DNA of 33,283 nt from the NCBI RefSeq assembly GCF_025362505.1, contig NZ_JANYGG010000063.1, positions 1 to 33,283 on the forward strand, written 5' to 3'. Position 1 is the first letter of the stretch. Every line of letters starts with the position of its first letter. This DNA is from Sphingomonas sp. (lineage in GTDB: Bacteria; Pseudomonadota; Alphaproteobacteria; Sphingomonadales; Sphingomonadaceae). The notes beneath the pieces are model-generated. The model was given only the letters and a program-made list of their open reading frames with translations, made no database searches and was not told the origin of the DNA. Positions 1 to 8,017 of this stretch are shown here, one piece after another. The translations under genes were made by a program, and so were the position numbers.

Positions 1-2
1 AC

Positions 3-122
3 CGCGTCTTCAAATCCTACGACGATATCCTTGATCACTGCTGCTTCGCCTGGAACCGTCTCACCGACCAACCGTGGCGCATCATGTCCCTCGGGCTGCG
101 AACTTGGGCGCATCGGTTCTAA
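3..122 (+). mobile_element. IS630-family transposase, C-terminal fragment
   Basis: The window opens inside an open frame that ends at a TAA at 120-122. Its last 39 residues contain DDILDHCCFAWN, then QPWRIMSLGLR and the end WAHRF. This is the characteristic C-terminal end of IS630-family DDE transposases, which cut and paste at TA dinucleotides. The catalytic residues lie upstream of the window, so I cannot tell whether the element is intact. The right inverted repeat should lie within a few dozen bases after 122, but the left end is not visible for comparison, so I do not define it. Confidence 0.8.
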
Positions 123-255
123 TCAGAGAGTCTTGGTATGAGCCCATTTCCATGCTTCCTCGACAGCCGGCAGATTGCTGGTGACGTGAGGGCCGCAGGC
201 CGCCTTGTCGCCGTTGCTGGCCTTGGCCTGGTCGCGCGCTGCCGGGTCGGCTCGC
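123..255. other. IS-flanking spacer with a coding-like open frame
   Basis: This stretch lies between the transposase stop and the cyclophilin stop. On the minus strand one frame is open through the region and ends at a TGA at 123-125. It reads like ordinary protein (for example NLPAVEEAWKWAHTKTL at its end). I see no start codon for it, and its frame differs from that of the cyclophilin. It may be the tail of a gene damaged by the insertion sequence, or chance coding potential in GC-rich DNA. It should also contain the right end of the insertion sequence. Confidence 0.25.
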
Positions 256-1122
<867 letters not shown>

Positions 1123-1172
1123 GACCTCATTCTAGCGACATTGTCGACACAAAGGCGAGCGCGATGCGACCT

Positions 1173-1206
1173 TGCATGTTTATGCACTAATCTGCATATA
1201 CCAGCG
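1173..1206 (+). promoter_or_regulatory. Candidate ArgR operator (tandem ARG boxes) upstream of argC
   Basis: At 1173-1186 the sequence TGCATGTTTATGCA is a perfect 5-4-5 palindrome. It fits the ARG-box pattern TGNAT-N4-ATNCA bound by the E. coli arginine repressor. A second, degenerate half-box (TGCATATAC) begins at 1193. Taken as 18-bp boxes (1171-1188 and 1191-1208), they are 2 bp apart; known ArgR operators are usually pairs 2-3 bp apart. The operon's last gene encodes ArgR, which makes arginine-dependent autoregulation likely. The site also overlaps a possible -35 (TTGCAT, 1172-1177) and -10 (CATATA, 1195-1200) with 17-bp spacing, as a repressor site should. Confidence 0.6.
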
Positions 1207-2214
1207 ATGATCAAGACCGCGATTCTCGGCGCTTCCGGTTATGTCGGTGGCGAACTGCTTCGACTTCTCACCGCGCATGGCGGGATGGCGGCCACGCGCC
1301 TGTTCGCTTCGTCGAACGCTGGCCAGTCGGTCGCGACGGTTCACCCGCATCTTGGCCTCGCCTTTCCGAAGAGGTTATTCGAGGCGTGGGCTCCGGGGGC
1401 GCTTGCCGGTTGCGACCTGGTGTTCGCGGCCTTGCCGCACGGTGAGACCCAAAATCTGGCGGACGAGTTCGTCGCCAGCGGCGCGAAAATCGTCGACCTC
1501 GGCGCGGACTTCCGGCTCGAGACTATCGAGGATTATGCGCACTGGTATGGCGAGGCGCATTCGCGCCCCGAGCTCCTCGGGCGGTTCGTTTATGGCCTGC
1601 CGGAAGTAAACCGCGACGCGATCAAGTCTGCGCAGTTGGTCGCCGCGCCGGGCTGCTATCCGACCGCCGCGACACTGGCGTTGCGGCCGCTGGTCGAGGC
1701 GGGGATCGCGTCGCGGGACGGGCTGATCATTGACGCGGCCTCGGGCGTGTCGGGCGCGGGGCGCGGGGCCAGTGCCGGCACCCACTTCTGCGCGGTCGAC
1801 GGGTCGTTGCGGGCGTATGGCCTGCTCGACCATCGCCACACCGCCGAGATGCGGATGATGCTTGGCGGGGAGCCGCTGTTCACTCCGCACCTCGCGCCGA
1901 TGAGCCGCGGGATCCTCGCGACCTGCTATGCCCGAGCAAACCGCGCGTGCGATCCGCTGGCGGTGCTGCGCGAAGCTTATGCCGACGAGCCGTTCGTCCA
2001 TGTTGGCGAAGCGCCGCCCGAGACCAAGTGGGCGACCGGGTCGAACGCGGCGTTCCTTACCGCGCGCTATGACCAGCGGACCGGAATGATCGTCGCGATC
2101 GCCGCGATCGACAATCTCGGCAAGGGCGCAGCGGGACAGATGATCCAGTGCGCCAACTTGATGTTCGGGCTCGACGAGAGCGCCGGACTTACCACCTGCG
2201 GAGTGTGTCCATGA
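1207..2214 (+). CDS. argC: N-acetyl-gamma-glutamyl-phosphate reductase
   Basis: The 335-residue product is the NADPH-dependent enzyme of the third step of arginine synthesis, reducing N-acetylglutamyl phosphate to the semialdehyde. The N-terminus [21 protein letters not shown] carries the G-x-S-G-Y-x-G dinucleotide-binding loop. [14 protein letters not shown] contains the catalytic Cys, residue 150. The length and the GCYPT motif place it in the longer, type 1 ArgC group. The open frame extends about 1 kb upstream, but that part is antisense to the cyclophilin, so I start at ATG 1207 where homology begins. No Shine-Dalgarno is evident before it, and if the promoter suggested upstream is right the mRNA would be nearly leaderless. 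It is first in the argCJBR operon; argJ follows within about 10 bp. Confidence 0.95.
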   Translation: MIKTAILGASGYVGGELLRLLTAHGGMAATRLFASSNAGQSVATVHPHLGLAFPKRLFEAWAPGALAGCDLVFAALPHGETQNLADEFVASGAKIVDLGADFRLETIEDYAHWYGEAHSRPELLGRFVYGLPEVNRDAIKSAQLVAAPGCYPTAATLALRPLVEAGIASRDGLIIDAASGVSGAGRGASAGTHFCAVDGSLRAYGLLDHRHTAEMRMMLGGEPLFTPHLAPMSRGILATCYARANRACDPLAVLREAYADEPFVHVGEAPPETKWATGSNAAFLTARYDQRTGMIVAIAAIDNLGKGAAGQMIQCANLMFGLDESAGLTTCGVCP

Positions 2215-2224
2215 GCTTTTGGCA

Positions 2225-3388
2225 ATGAGCGTTACCGCCCCCCGGGGGTTCGTCGCCGCCGGGCTTCATGCCGGGGTCAAAGCATCGCGACCTGACTTCG
2301 CGCTGCTCGTCACCGACGACGGCAAGCCGGTGCCGTGCGCCGCGGTGTTCACTCGGAACAAGTTCCGCGCGCCGCCGGTCGATGCCTGCGTCGAGCGGCT
2401 CGCCGCGAGCGGCGGGATGGCGGCCGGGGTCGTCGTCAATTCGGGCAACGCCAATGCCGGAACGGGTGCGGCGGGCCGTATCGACGCTGAGGCAATGGCG
2501 ACGGCGGCGGCCGACGCGGTCGGTTGCGCTTCGATCGAAATGCTCGTCTGCTCGACCGGGCTGATCGGGGTTGCGCTGCCGATCGACAGGCTGATCGCGG
2601 CGACCCCGGCGCTGGCCAAGGCGCGCGCTCCTGACGGCGGTCATGCCGCGGCCAATGCGATCCTGACCACCGACACGCGGCCCAAGGAAGCGCTCGTCGA
2701 AGGCCCCGGCTTCAAGGTCGGCGGGATGGCCAAGGGGTGCGGCATGCTCGCCCCGAACATGGCGACAATGCTCGCCTTCCTGACGACCGACGCCGAGGTC
2801 GAGCGCCCGGTGCTGCAGGACATCCTGGCGCGCGCCGCCAACGCCAGCTTCAACTGCCTCATCACCGATGGCGCGACTTCGACCAACGACACCGCGATGC
2901 TGTTCGCCAGCGGCCGCGCCGGGCCGCAGGCCGACATGGCGGCGTTCGAGGACGCGGTGTTCCAGGTTTGTGAATCGCTGATGCTGCAGATGGGCCGCGA
3001 CGCCGAAGGGATGACCAAGCTCGTCACGATCCACGTCACCGGCGCTGCGTCCGACGCCGAGGCGCGCCACGTCGCGCGGTCGATCGGCAACAACCAGCTG
3101 ATCAAGTGCAGCTGGTACGGCGCCGACGCTTACTGGGGACGATTGCTCGGCGAGGCGGGCGCGTGCGGCGCGGCGTTCGAGAGCGATCGCGCCGCTGTCT
3201 CCTATGGCGGGATCAGGGTCGCCGATGGCGGGATCGAGATCCCCCACGACAAGGGTGGCGTCGCGGCGCACATGCATGGCGACAGCATCGACATCGTCGT
3301 CGACCTTGGCCTCGGCTCGGGCAAGGGGCGCGCCATCAGCGTCGATTTGGGGCCGGGTTACATCAAAGAGAATAGCCTCACGTCATGA
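2225..3388 (+). CDS. argJ: Glutamate N-acetyltransferase / ornithine acetyltransferase
   Basis: ArgJ moves the acetyl group from N-acetylornithine to glutamate, which makes the acetyl cycle of arginine synthesis self-sustaining; some members also use acetyl-CoA. The 387-residue protein has the family's self-cleavage site in [16 protein letters not shown], where Thr181 becomes the N-terminal nucleophile of the beta chain. [12 protein letters not shown] near the start, [10 protein letters not shown] and DGATSTNDT are further family hallmarks. ATG 2225 is chosen; an in-frame TTG two codons earlier (2219) is the only close alternative. The last four bases (ATGA, 3385-3388) overlap the argB start, implying translational coupling. 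With ArgJ present, a separate acetylornithine deacetylase is not required by this pathway. Confidence 0.95.
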   Translation: MSVTAPRGFVAAGLHAGVKASRPDFALLVTDDGKPVPCAAVFTRNKFRAPPVDACVERLAASGGMAAGVVVNSGNANAGTGAAGRIDAEAMATAAADAVGCASIEMLVCSTGLIGVALPIDRLIAATPALAKARAPDGGHAAANAILTTDTRPKEALVEGPGFKVGGMAKGCGMLAPNMATMLAFLTTDAEVERPVLQDILARAANASFNCLITDGATSTNDTAMLFASGRAGPQADMAAFEDAVFQVCESLMLQMGRDAEGMTKLVTIHVTGAASDAEARHVARSIGNNQLIKCSWYGADAYWGRLLGEAGACGAAFESDRAAVSYGGIRVADGGIEIPHDKGGVAAHMHGDSIDIVVDLGLGSGKGRAISVDLGPGYIKENSLTS

Positions 3389-4251
3389 TGACCCCCAACG
3401 AAACCGCCGCGCTGCTGATCCAGGCGCTGCCCTATATCCGCCGCTTCACCGGCAAGGTGATCGTGGTCAAGGTCGGCGGACTGCCGATGACCGATCCGGC
3501 GCGGGCGCGCAGCTTGGCGAAGGACGTGCTGCTGCTCCATTCGGTCGGGATTCGCCCCGTGCTGGTCCACGGCGGTGGGCCGCAGATCGACGAGCAGATG
3601 AAGCGCGCCGGCCTGACGCCAGAGTTTCGCGAGGGGTTGCGTGTGACCGACAGCGAGACGCTCGACATCGTCCGCATGGTATTGGTCGGGAAGATCAACC
3701 GCGAGCTGGTCGGCGCGCTCAACGCTTTGGAGCCGGTCGCGGTCGGCGTCGCTGGAGAAGATGCTCGGCTGCTCGAGACCGAGCCGCTCGACCCGGCGCT
3801 GGGGTTCGTCGGGACGGTCACTCGGGTCAACGCTGGGCTGCTCCACGCGCTCCACGAGGACGGGCTGGTGCCGATCGTCTCGACCGTCGGCGCGGACAAG
3901 GACGGCCAGCCCTACAACGTCAACGCCGACGACGCCGCGCGGGCGATCGCGATCGCGATGGGCGCGGAGAAGATCATCTACCTGACCGGCGCGCCGGGGC
4001 TCCTTGCCGACCCGTCGGATCCGGCGAGCCTCGTCCAGCGATTGACCGCGGGCGAGGCGCGGCGACGGATCGCCGACGAGGCGGTCACCGGCGGGATGAT
4101 TCCCAAGCTGACTTCCTGTGCCGAGGCGGTCGAGGGCGGAGTCGGCAGCGCGCACATGATCGACGGGCGGGCGGAACATGCCATCCTCGTCGAACTGTTC
4201 ACCGACCAGGGGATCGGCACGATGGTGTGCGCCGAAGCCGGAGGCGACTAA
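3385..4251 (+). CDS. argB: Acetylglutamate kinase
   Basis: This 288-residue kinase phosphorylates N-acetylglutamate with ATP, the second and usually feedback-controlled step of arginine synthesis. The amino-acid-kinase fold is clear: VVKVGG near residue 30, [47 protein letters not shown] and [10 protein letters not shown]. The glycine loop reads K-V-G-G-L-P-M rather than the common K-Y-G-G-x-A-M, but the lysine and both glycines are kept. The N-terminal helix before the kinase core (about 20 residues) is of the kind found in arginine-inhibited, hexameric forms, so feedback inhibition is plausible. A second ATG lies directly after the first (3388). It overlaps argJ by 4 bp and is followed after 3 bp by argR. 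Confidence 0.95.
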   Translation: MMTPNETAALLIQALPYIRRFTGKVIVVKVGGLPMTDPARARSLAKDVLLLHSVGIRPVLVHGGGPQIDEQMKRAGLTPEFREGLRVTDSETLDIVRMVLVGKINRELVGALNALEPVAVGVAGEDARLLETEPLDPALGFVGTVTRVNAGLLHALHEDGLVPIVSTVGADKDGQPYNVNADDAARAIAIAMGAEKIIYLTGAPGLLADPSDPASLVQRLTAGEARRRIADEAVTGGMIPKLTSCAEAVEGGVGSAHMIDGRAEHAILVELFTDQGIGTMVCAEAGGD

Positions 4252-4254
4252 CTC

Positions 4255-4716
4255 GTGAGCGCGAAGCTCCAGCGCCAGCGTTTGATCGCCGACTGGCTTC
4301 GCGACGACCAAGTGGCGAGCCAGGAGGAACTGGTTGCGCGGCTCGGGCTGGCAGGGATCGTTGCCACGCAGGCAACCGTGTCGCGCGACCTCGAACAGCT
4401 GGGCGCTGCGCGGGTGCGGCAGGACGGAGCAGCGCGCTACGCCTTGCCGGACGCCAATGACGCCAGCCTGGCGAGAGCGCGGCTTGGGCGGCTGCTGGGC
4501 GAGTGGGTGATCGACATTATCGCGGCGGGTACGCTGCTCGTGCTCAAGACCCCGCCCGGCTCGGCCAACCTCGTCGCCAATGCGATCGATGTGGCGCGTC
4601 TCGAAGAAGTCGCGGGAACCATTGCCGGGGATGATACGATATTCGTTGCACTGGCCGATGGCGTGACGCCGAGCGCGGCAGCGATGATGTTCCGTGCTCG
4701 CCGGGCCGAAGGGTAG
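4255..4716 (+). CDS. argR: Arginine repressor
   Basis: The 153-residue protein matches ArgR/AhrC, the arginine-sensing hexameric repressor. The N-terminal winged helix covers roughly residues 1-70 and includes SQEELVARLG and TQATVSRDLEQLGAARV, the recognition-helix region of the family. The C-terminal domain has PPGSANLVANAID and GTIAGDDTIFVAL; the paired aspartates of GTIAGDDT contact the arginine co-repressor. It starts at GTG 4255, 3 bp after the argB stop, and is the last gene of the operon. Together with the ARG-box palindrome at 1173-1186 this suggests a self-contained feedback loop. As far as I recall, ArgR is uncommon in Alphaproteobacteria, so its presence and its operon position deserve attention. 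Confidence 0.93.
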   Translation: MSAKLQRQRLIADWLRDDQVASQEELVARLGLAGIVATQATVSRDLEQLGAARVRQDGAARYALPDANDASLARARLGRLLGEWVIDIIAAGTLLVLKTPPGSANLVANAIDVARLEEVAGTIAGDDTIFVALADGVTPSAAAMMFRARRAEG

Positions 4717-4776
4717 CCAAAAAGCCTGTTAGCGCGCGCGCCGCGGCGCTATGGACGACGGCGAAGGAGGGACGCG

Positions 4777-5190
4777 ATGCGGCGGATGACAGCGATGATC
4801 GCGGGACTGGGCTTGCTTGGCGGATGCGGCCCTTCGGCGCCGGCGCCAGAGCCGGTGCGCAAGGAAATCAGGGTCCGCGGCGAGGCGCAGAACCAGCTTG
4901 CCGCCGCCAGCGAGATGGACCGCTCGATTGGGCTCAAGCGCGCGATCTACGATACGGGCAGCGTCTGCAAGCGGCTCATTGGGTCGAAGTTCGTCACCGA
5001 ATACAAGAATCTCTCAATGTGGCAGGCGCGCTGCGACGACGGCAAGGAATGGGCGATTTTCGTCGCGCCCGAAGGGAGCACGCAAGTCAGGCCGTGCGCC
5101 GACCTCAAGGAGCTGAAACTTCCCGAGTGCGGCGTGATCGAGAACAGCGCCCCCGACAAGAAAACGGCGGGCACGAAGCCCGCCGCCTAG
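4777..5190 (+). CDS. Small putative lipoprotein
   Basis: I do not recognise a characterised family. The 137-residue product begins MRRMTAMIAGLGLLGGCG, a lipoprotein signal with lipobox L-G-G-C, so it should be lipidated at Cys17. A Pro/Ala linker follows, then a compact domain with four cysteines (around CKRL, ARCDDGKEW, RPCADL and PECGV) that could form two disulfides in the periplasm. The pattern WQARCDDGKEWAIFVAPEG suggests a small beta-rich domain. A strong Shine-Dalgarno (GAAGGAGGG) precedes ATG 4777. It lies 60 bp after argR on the same strand and converges with the next gene. The C-terminus is Lys/Pro/Ala-rich, and its codons double as part of a terminator hairpin for the opposite strand. 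Confidence 0.75.
   Translation: MRRMTAMIAGLGLLGGCGPSAPAPEPVRKEIRVRGEAQNQLAAASEMDRSIGLKRAIYDTGSVCKRLIGSKFVTEYKNLSMWQARCDDGKEWAIFVAPEGSTQVRPCADLKELKLPECGVIENSAPDKKTAGTKPAA
5157..5185 (-). terminator. Intrinsic terminator for the minus-strand gene at 5209-5487
   Basis: Positions 5165-5172 (CGGCGGGC) and 5178-5185 (GCCCGCCG) form a perfect 8-bp GC stem with the 5-base loop ACGAA. Read leftward, the stem is followed by TTTTCTTG (complement of 5157-5164), the U-tract of a Rho-independent terminator. It ends transcription of the small secreted protein gene and lies inside the last codons of the convergent lipoprotein gene. Confidence 0.65.
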
Positions 5191-5208
5191 GTTCTCAGAT
5201 TACTTGGC

Positions 5209-5487
5209 TCAATCGCATTTGCGCGTTTCGCTATAGTCGCCGGCGGCGGTCTTTTCCTTGACCGTCAAGCACTGCCCGACACGAACTTCCTCGCGCCAGC
5301 TGCCGTCGGCGTTGGTCACGCGGTTGCCCTTGGGCACCCGCTTGCCGTCGCGAATTTCATATTTCCAGTCCTTGGGCGTCGCCGCCACCGGGGAATTGGA
5401 TTGGACAACCATCGCGCCGGCCGAACCGGAAACGAGCGCGGTCAAGACCGCTCCCATCACCAACTTCGTCTGCCACAGCCTCGTCAT
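5209..5487 (-). CDS. Small secreted protein of unknown function
   Basis: The 92-residue product has a signal peptide (MTRLWQTKLVMGAVLTALVSGSAGA, cut near residue 25). The mature part is basic and hydrophilic, with WKYEIRDGKRVPKGNRV and a C-terminal pair of cysteines (GQCLTV and the end RKCD) that may form one disulfide. I know of no function for it; similar short secreted proteins are common in sphingomonads. The frame is open further upstream, but ATG 5487 is chosen because a GAGGAG Shine-Dalgarno lies just before it and a signal peptide follows at once. It is transcribed towards the terminator at 5157-5185 and lies just downstream of the lasso B2 gene on the same strand, with its own likely promoter. 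Confidence 0.75.
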   Translation of the reverse strand: MTRLWQTKLVMGAVLTALVSGSAGAMVVQSNSPVAATPKDWKYEIRDGKRVPKGNRVTNADGSWREEVRVGQCLTVKEKTAAGDYSETRKCD

Positions 5488-5511
5488 CGCATTTCTCCTC
5501 GCTTCCCCCCG

Positions 5512-5540
5512 TATATAGCGAGCCGTGAACCGTTCATGAA
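5512..5540 (-). promoter_or_regulatory. Candidate promoter of the small secreted protein gene
   Basis: On the minus strand TTCATG (5535-5540) and TATATA (5512-5517) are separated by 17 bp and lie about 25 bp before the ATG at 5487. The -35 overlaps the stop of the lasso B2 gene. The match is modest; expression could also come by read-through from the B2 gene. Confidence 0.4.
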
Positions 5541-5956
5541 GATGAGTCGTTGGAAAACTGCGACAAGATGGCGAAATTGGACGCATTTTCGCAGCCGATG
5601 ACGTCAAGCTCGTCTGAGCGCACCCAGACATGGGCCTTCAATTCACCGTCAGTCATCGCCGCCCCGTAAAACAAAGTGACCGGGAAACCGCGGCGTGCGA
5701 GCATGATCGCGGCGGCGATGCCCTGTTCCATACAGAGCGCGCGCCACGGCATGCGGCGGGCCCACGCCTCGACCGCGCGGACCACCGACGCGATTGCTGC
5801 GGGGTCGGGTTCGGCTATCGCCCGGCGCACGATGGCGTATGTAGCGACGGTAGCGAAGGGGCGGAGGCGGATCGCAATCGAGGCGCGAAGAACGGCGAGT
5901 CCGGCTTCGGTGAGGAGCGTGGGGGCGGGGCGATCAAAGTGAGGCCGGCGGGTCAT
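5534..5956 (-). CDS. Lasso peptide biosynthesis B2 protein (transglutaminase-like leader peptidase)
   Basis: The 140-residue protein matches the B2 family, cysteine proteases of transglutaminase fold that cut the leader from the lasso precursor. The active-site block is ALCMEQGIAAAIMLARRGFP, with nucleophile Cys75, followed by KAHVWVRSDELDVIG, with His109 and a likely Asp118. The length is close to stand-alone B2 proteins, so the RRE is a separate gene, as seen at 10800-11087. The start ATG 5956 overlaps the stop of the cyclase gene by four bases (ATGA), so the two are translationally coupled. It is the last gene of the biosynthetic set. The reading frame is open further upstream, but that part is antisense-like and overlaps the cyclase. 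Confidence 0.85.
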   Translation of the reverse strand: MTRRPHFDRPAPTLLTEAGLAVLRASIAIRLRPFATVATYAIVRRAIAEPDPAAIASVVRAVEAWARRMPWRALCMEQGIAAAIMLARRGFPVTLFYGAAMTDGELKAHVWVRSDELDVIGCENASNFAILSQFSNDSSS

Positions 5957-7794
5957 GATGCGCCCTCGCGAACGAAGCGCATGAAGCGCAGCGCACCGAT
6001 TGCGCGGATGAGGTCGCGGCGGTAGCGTTGAACCTGGTCTTCGCGGTCCCAGCCTTCGGTCGGCCAGTTGATGAGGTGAGTGCGGATCGCGGCGAGGTCG
6101 AACAACGCGGCGGAATCGGGGTCGGCGCCGGCGCGGTCGATCTCCGCGATCAGCGAATCGCGTCCGAGCTCGATGCCGTGCCGCCAATTCTGGCCTTGGT
6201 AGCCACGGCGGCGCTCGTCGAGAACGCGCGGCGGAACCCGACCGCGAAGGAGCGAGCGGGCGAGCTGGCGCGGGCGGCCGTCATGGAAATAATGGTCGGC
6301 AGGAAGGCGAAGGCAAAGCTCGATCAGTCGCCGCGATCCGGTGGGGTCGACGGGGTCGAGGCCGAAGCGAGCGCGAACCCCGGCATTGGCGAGGCCGAGG
6401 TCGACGAAGCGAAGCTCGCGCAGGACGAGGGCGGCGTCATCGCCAGGACGGAAGCGTGGATCCTCGACCGTGTGCCGGGTGCGGTTAAGGGTTGCGCGGA
6501 CGAGCGGGTGGCCGCGACGCAGGAAGCCGAGAGGGACGGACTCGCGCGGGCCGTGACGAAGTCGGTCGAGCATCCGATGGATGGGCAGCGGTATGGCCCA
6601 GTTCAACGACATGTCGGCGATTCCGCTCCACCGCGCGCCACCGCTTGCGCGATGGGCTCGCGCCTCGTGCCACCAGCGGACGAATTGGCCGGCGGCGACG
6701 AGACCGGCGAGGCGCGAGCTTCCCTCGTGGCTGACGGTGAAATTACCCGACAGGCCGGTGAGCAGCGTGGTCGCGCCCACCGACCTCGCCGCGTCGTAGG
6801 TCGCTTCCATCCAGCCGAGATTGCAGACGTTGAGCAGGGGACGCTGAGTACTAGGGAAAAGCCGCTCGAGCGCGGCGATCGGCGGTTCGGCTGGACTGAT
6901 CGTGACGAGGTGCTCGACACCGGTAAAGCCGCGCGCAGTATCGGCGGCAACTGCGGCCTCGTCGACGAAGCGGTGTGTGTCGGCCGGGTCGCGGCGATCG
7001 GCGGTGGCGGTGATGGCGACGAGGCGCTGACCCGTTTGGCGTTGGCGCGCGGCGCTTTCCACGACCAGCGAGCTGTCGAGACCGCCGCTCAGCTGGGCTG
7101 CGATGACCGGCCCATCGAGCGCGTCGCGGACGGCACGGTCAAGTTCGGCGCGCACGGCTAACCGGGCATCGTCACGGGACCAAGCAAGTGGATCGAGCGA
7201 CGGGGTCCACCACGCGCGGGCACGGACCTCGCCGGGGCCAATTATGACGAACTGGCCGGGCTCTACCCTGCTGACCGAGGCGATGAAGCTGGCCGGGCCC
7301 GATTCATGCTCGATCGCGAGGTAGGAAACGATTCGCTCGAGATCGGCGCGGCGGTCGTCGAGGGGCGCGAGGGGCAGGGGGTGCGATGCGAACGCGACTC
7401 CGCGCGAGTCTGCGCGAAAATGAAGCGGGCGGTCGCCGAGGTGGTCGCGGGCAAGGACCAGCCGGCCTTCGGTGGGATCCCAAAGCGCGAAGGCGAAGCT
7501 GCCCTCGATGTGGTCGAACAGGCCGAGGCCCCAGCGCTGCCATGCGCCGAGAAGCAGCTGTGCGTCTCCGCGCCGCGAATCGACTCCGAGCGCGGGCCCG
7601 AGTTCGGAGTAGTTGGACAAGCGGGAATCGGTTACGATGGCCGCGCCCATCTCGTTGACCGCAAGTGCAATGTCGTAGTTTGCCGACAGAGAAGGCCGCC
7701 CCTCACCGCAGGAGAAAGTGACGGCCGATGCGTTGAAATCTTGATGCAGGTCATGCGGTCCGGACGCGGACCTGAACGACCACCTTCCTGAAAT
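5953..7794 (-). CDS. Asparagine-synthetase-like lasso cyclase (C protein); start codon abnormal
   Basis: This ATP-dependent macrolactam synthetase should adenylate the acidic side chain of the precursor and join it to the core N-terminus. The C-terminal synthetase domain has the pyrophosphate loop SGGLDSS (about 7069-7089). The N-terminal, glutaminase-like domain shows GDAQLLLGAWQRWG, GSFAFALWDP and LARDHLGDRPL. The first in-frame ATG (7650) would begin in the middle of that domain at MGAAIVTDSRLSNYSEL. Convincing coding sequence (GISGRWSF, then RPSLSANYDIALAVNE) continues upstream to about 7800 without ATG, GTG or TTG. An ATG at 7808 is out of frame by one base. Options are an ATT (7794) or ATA (7800) start, or a one-base deletion. 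I give the ATT as a working boundary. It lies about 30 bp after the precursor gene and overlaps B2 by 4 bp. Confidence 0.8.
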   Translation of the reverse strand: MSGRWSFRSASGPHDLHQDFNASAVTFSCGEGRPSLSANYDIALAVNEMGAAIVTDSRLSNYSELGPALGVDSRRGDAQLLLGAWQRWGLGLFDHIEGSFAFALWDPTEGRLVLARDHLGDRPLHFRADSRGVAFASHPLPLAPLDDRRADLERIVSYLAIEHESGPASFIASVSRVEPGQFVIIGPGEVRARAWWTPSLDPLAWSRDDARLAVRAELDRAVRDALDGPVIAAQLSGGLDSSLVVESAARQRQTGQRLVAITATADRRDPADTHRFVDEAAVAADTARGFTGVEHLVTISPAEPPIAALERLFPSTQRPLLNVCNLGWMEATYDAARSVGATTLLTGLSGNFTVSHEGSSRLAGLVAAGQFVRWWHEARAHRASGGARWSGIADMSLNWAIPLPIHRMLDRLRHGPRESVPLGFLRRGHPLVRATLNRTRHTVEDPRFRPGDDAALVLRELRFVDLGLANAGVRARFGLDPVDPTGSRRLIELCLRLPADHYFHDGRPRQLARSLLRGRVPPRVLDERRRGYQGQNWRHGIELGRDSLIAEIDRAGADPDSAALFDLAAIRTHLINWPTEGWDREDQVQRYRRDLIRAIGALRFMRFVREGAS

Positions 7795-7827
7795 GCCTAT
7801 CGAATCATTCCGTCAGATTGCCGCCGA

Positions 7828-7953
7828 TCAGGACTTGCCGCTAGTGCCCTCGCCGCTACCCGTAGCACCGGGCATCCCCGCAAGGCTCGCGGCGATCCGA
7901 TGGAGTTTCGGTACGGTCCAGCTGGCACGATGAGCAGTCTTTTTGTCGGCCAT
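7828..7953 (-). CDS. Lasso-type RiPP precursor peptide (41 residues)
   Basis: A short ORF between the nucleotidyltransferase and the cyclase. The leader carries SWTVPKLHRIAASLAG: W12-x2-P15-x-L17-x3-A21 matches the Y/W-x2-P-x-L-x3-G motif bound by lasso RREs. Known leaders have the -2 Thr about 12 residues after that Pro; here this is Met27, giving leader 1-28 and core GATGSGEGTSGKS (29-41). Glu35 is core position 7, so Gly1 and Glu7 would form a 7-residue ring with a 6-residue tail. The last residue is Ser, the site phosphorylated in kinase-containing lasso clusters. A GAGGAA Shine-Dalgarno precedes ATG 7953, and a TATAAT promoter lies just upstream. Cutting after Gly26 (Met1, Glu9 ring) is a less likely alternative. 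The precursor assignment is strong, the exact core less so. Confidence 0.8.
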   Translation of the reverse strand: MADKKTAHRASWTVPKLHRIAASLAGMPGATGSGEGTSGKS

Positions 7954-7963
7954 GCTAATTTCC

Positions 7964-7977
7964 TCGATACTCGATAC
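7964..7977 (-). repeat. Tandem 7-bp direct repeat in the precursor leader region
   Basis: Two head-to-tail copies of TCGATAC (plus strand 7964-7970 and 7971-7977) lie between the -10 box and the Shine-Dalgarno of the precursor gene, at the expected transcription start. It could be an operator half-site pair or simply a short duplication. Confidence 0.4.
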
Positions 7978-7979
7978 GT

Positions 7980-8008
7980 ATTATAATGTTTCGCGAATCT
8001 TTCATTAA
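7980..8008 (-). promoter_or_regulatory. Promoter of the precursor-cyclase-B2 genes
   Basis: On the minus strand a perfect TATAAT (7980-7985) is preceded at 17 bp by TTAATG (8003-8008). The region is strikingly AT-rich for this window and lies between the nucleotidyltransferase stop (8018) and the precursor start (7953). A separate promoter here would let the precursor be made in excess over the exporter and B1, as is usual for RiPPs. Confidence 0.65.
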
Positions 8009-8017
8009 CACCATAGA

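Noticed and set aside
4730-4752. GC-rich self-complementary stretch (TAGCGC...GCGCTA) after argR as a terminator
   Set aside because: No T-tract follows on either strand, and the inner bases can pair in several ways.
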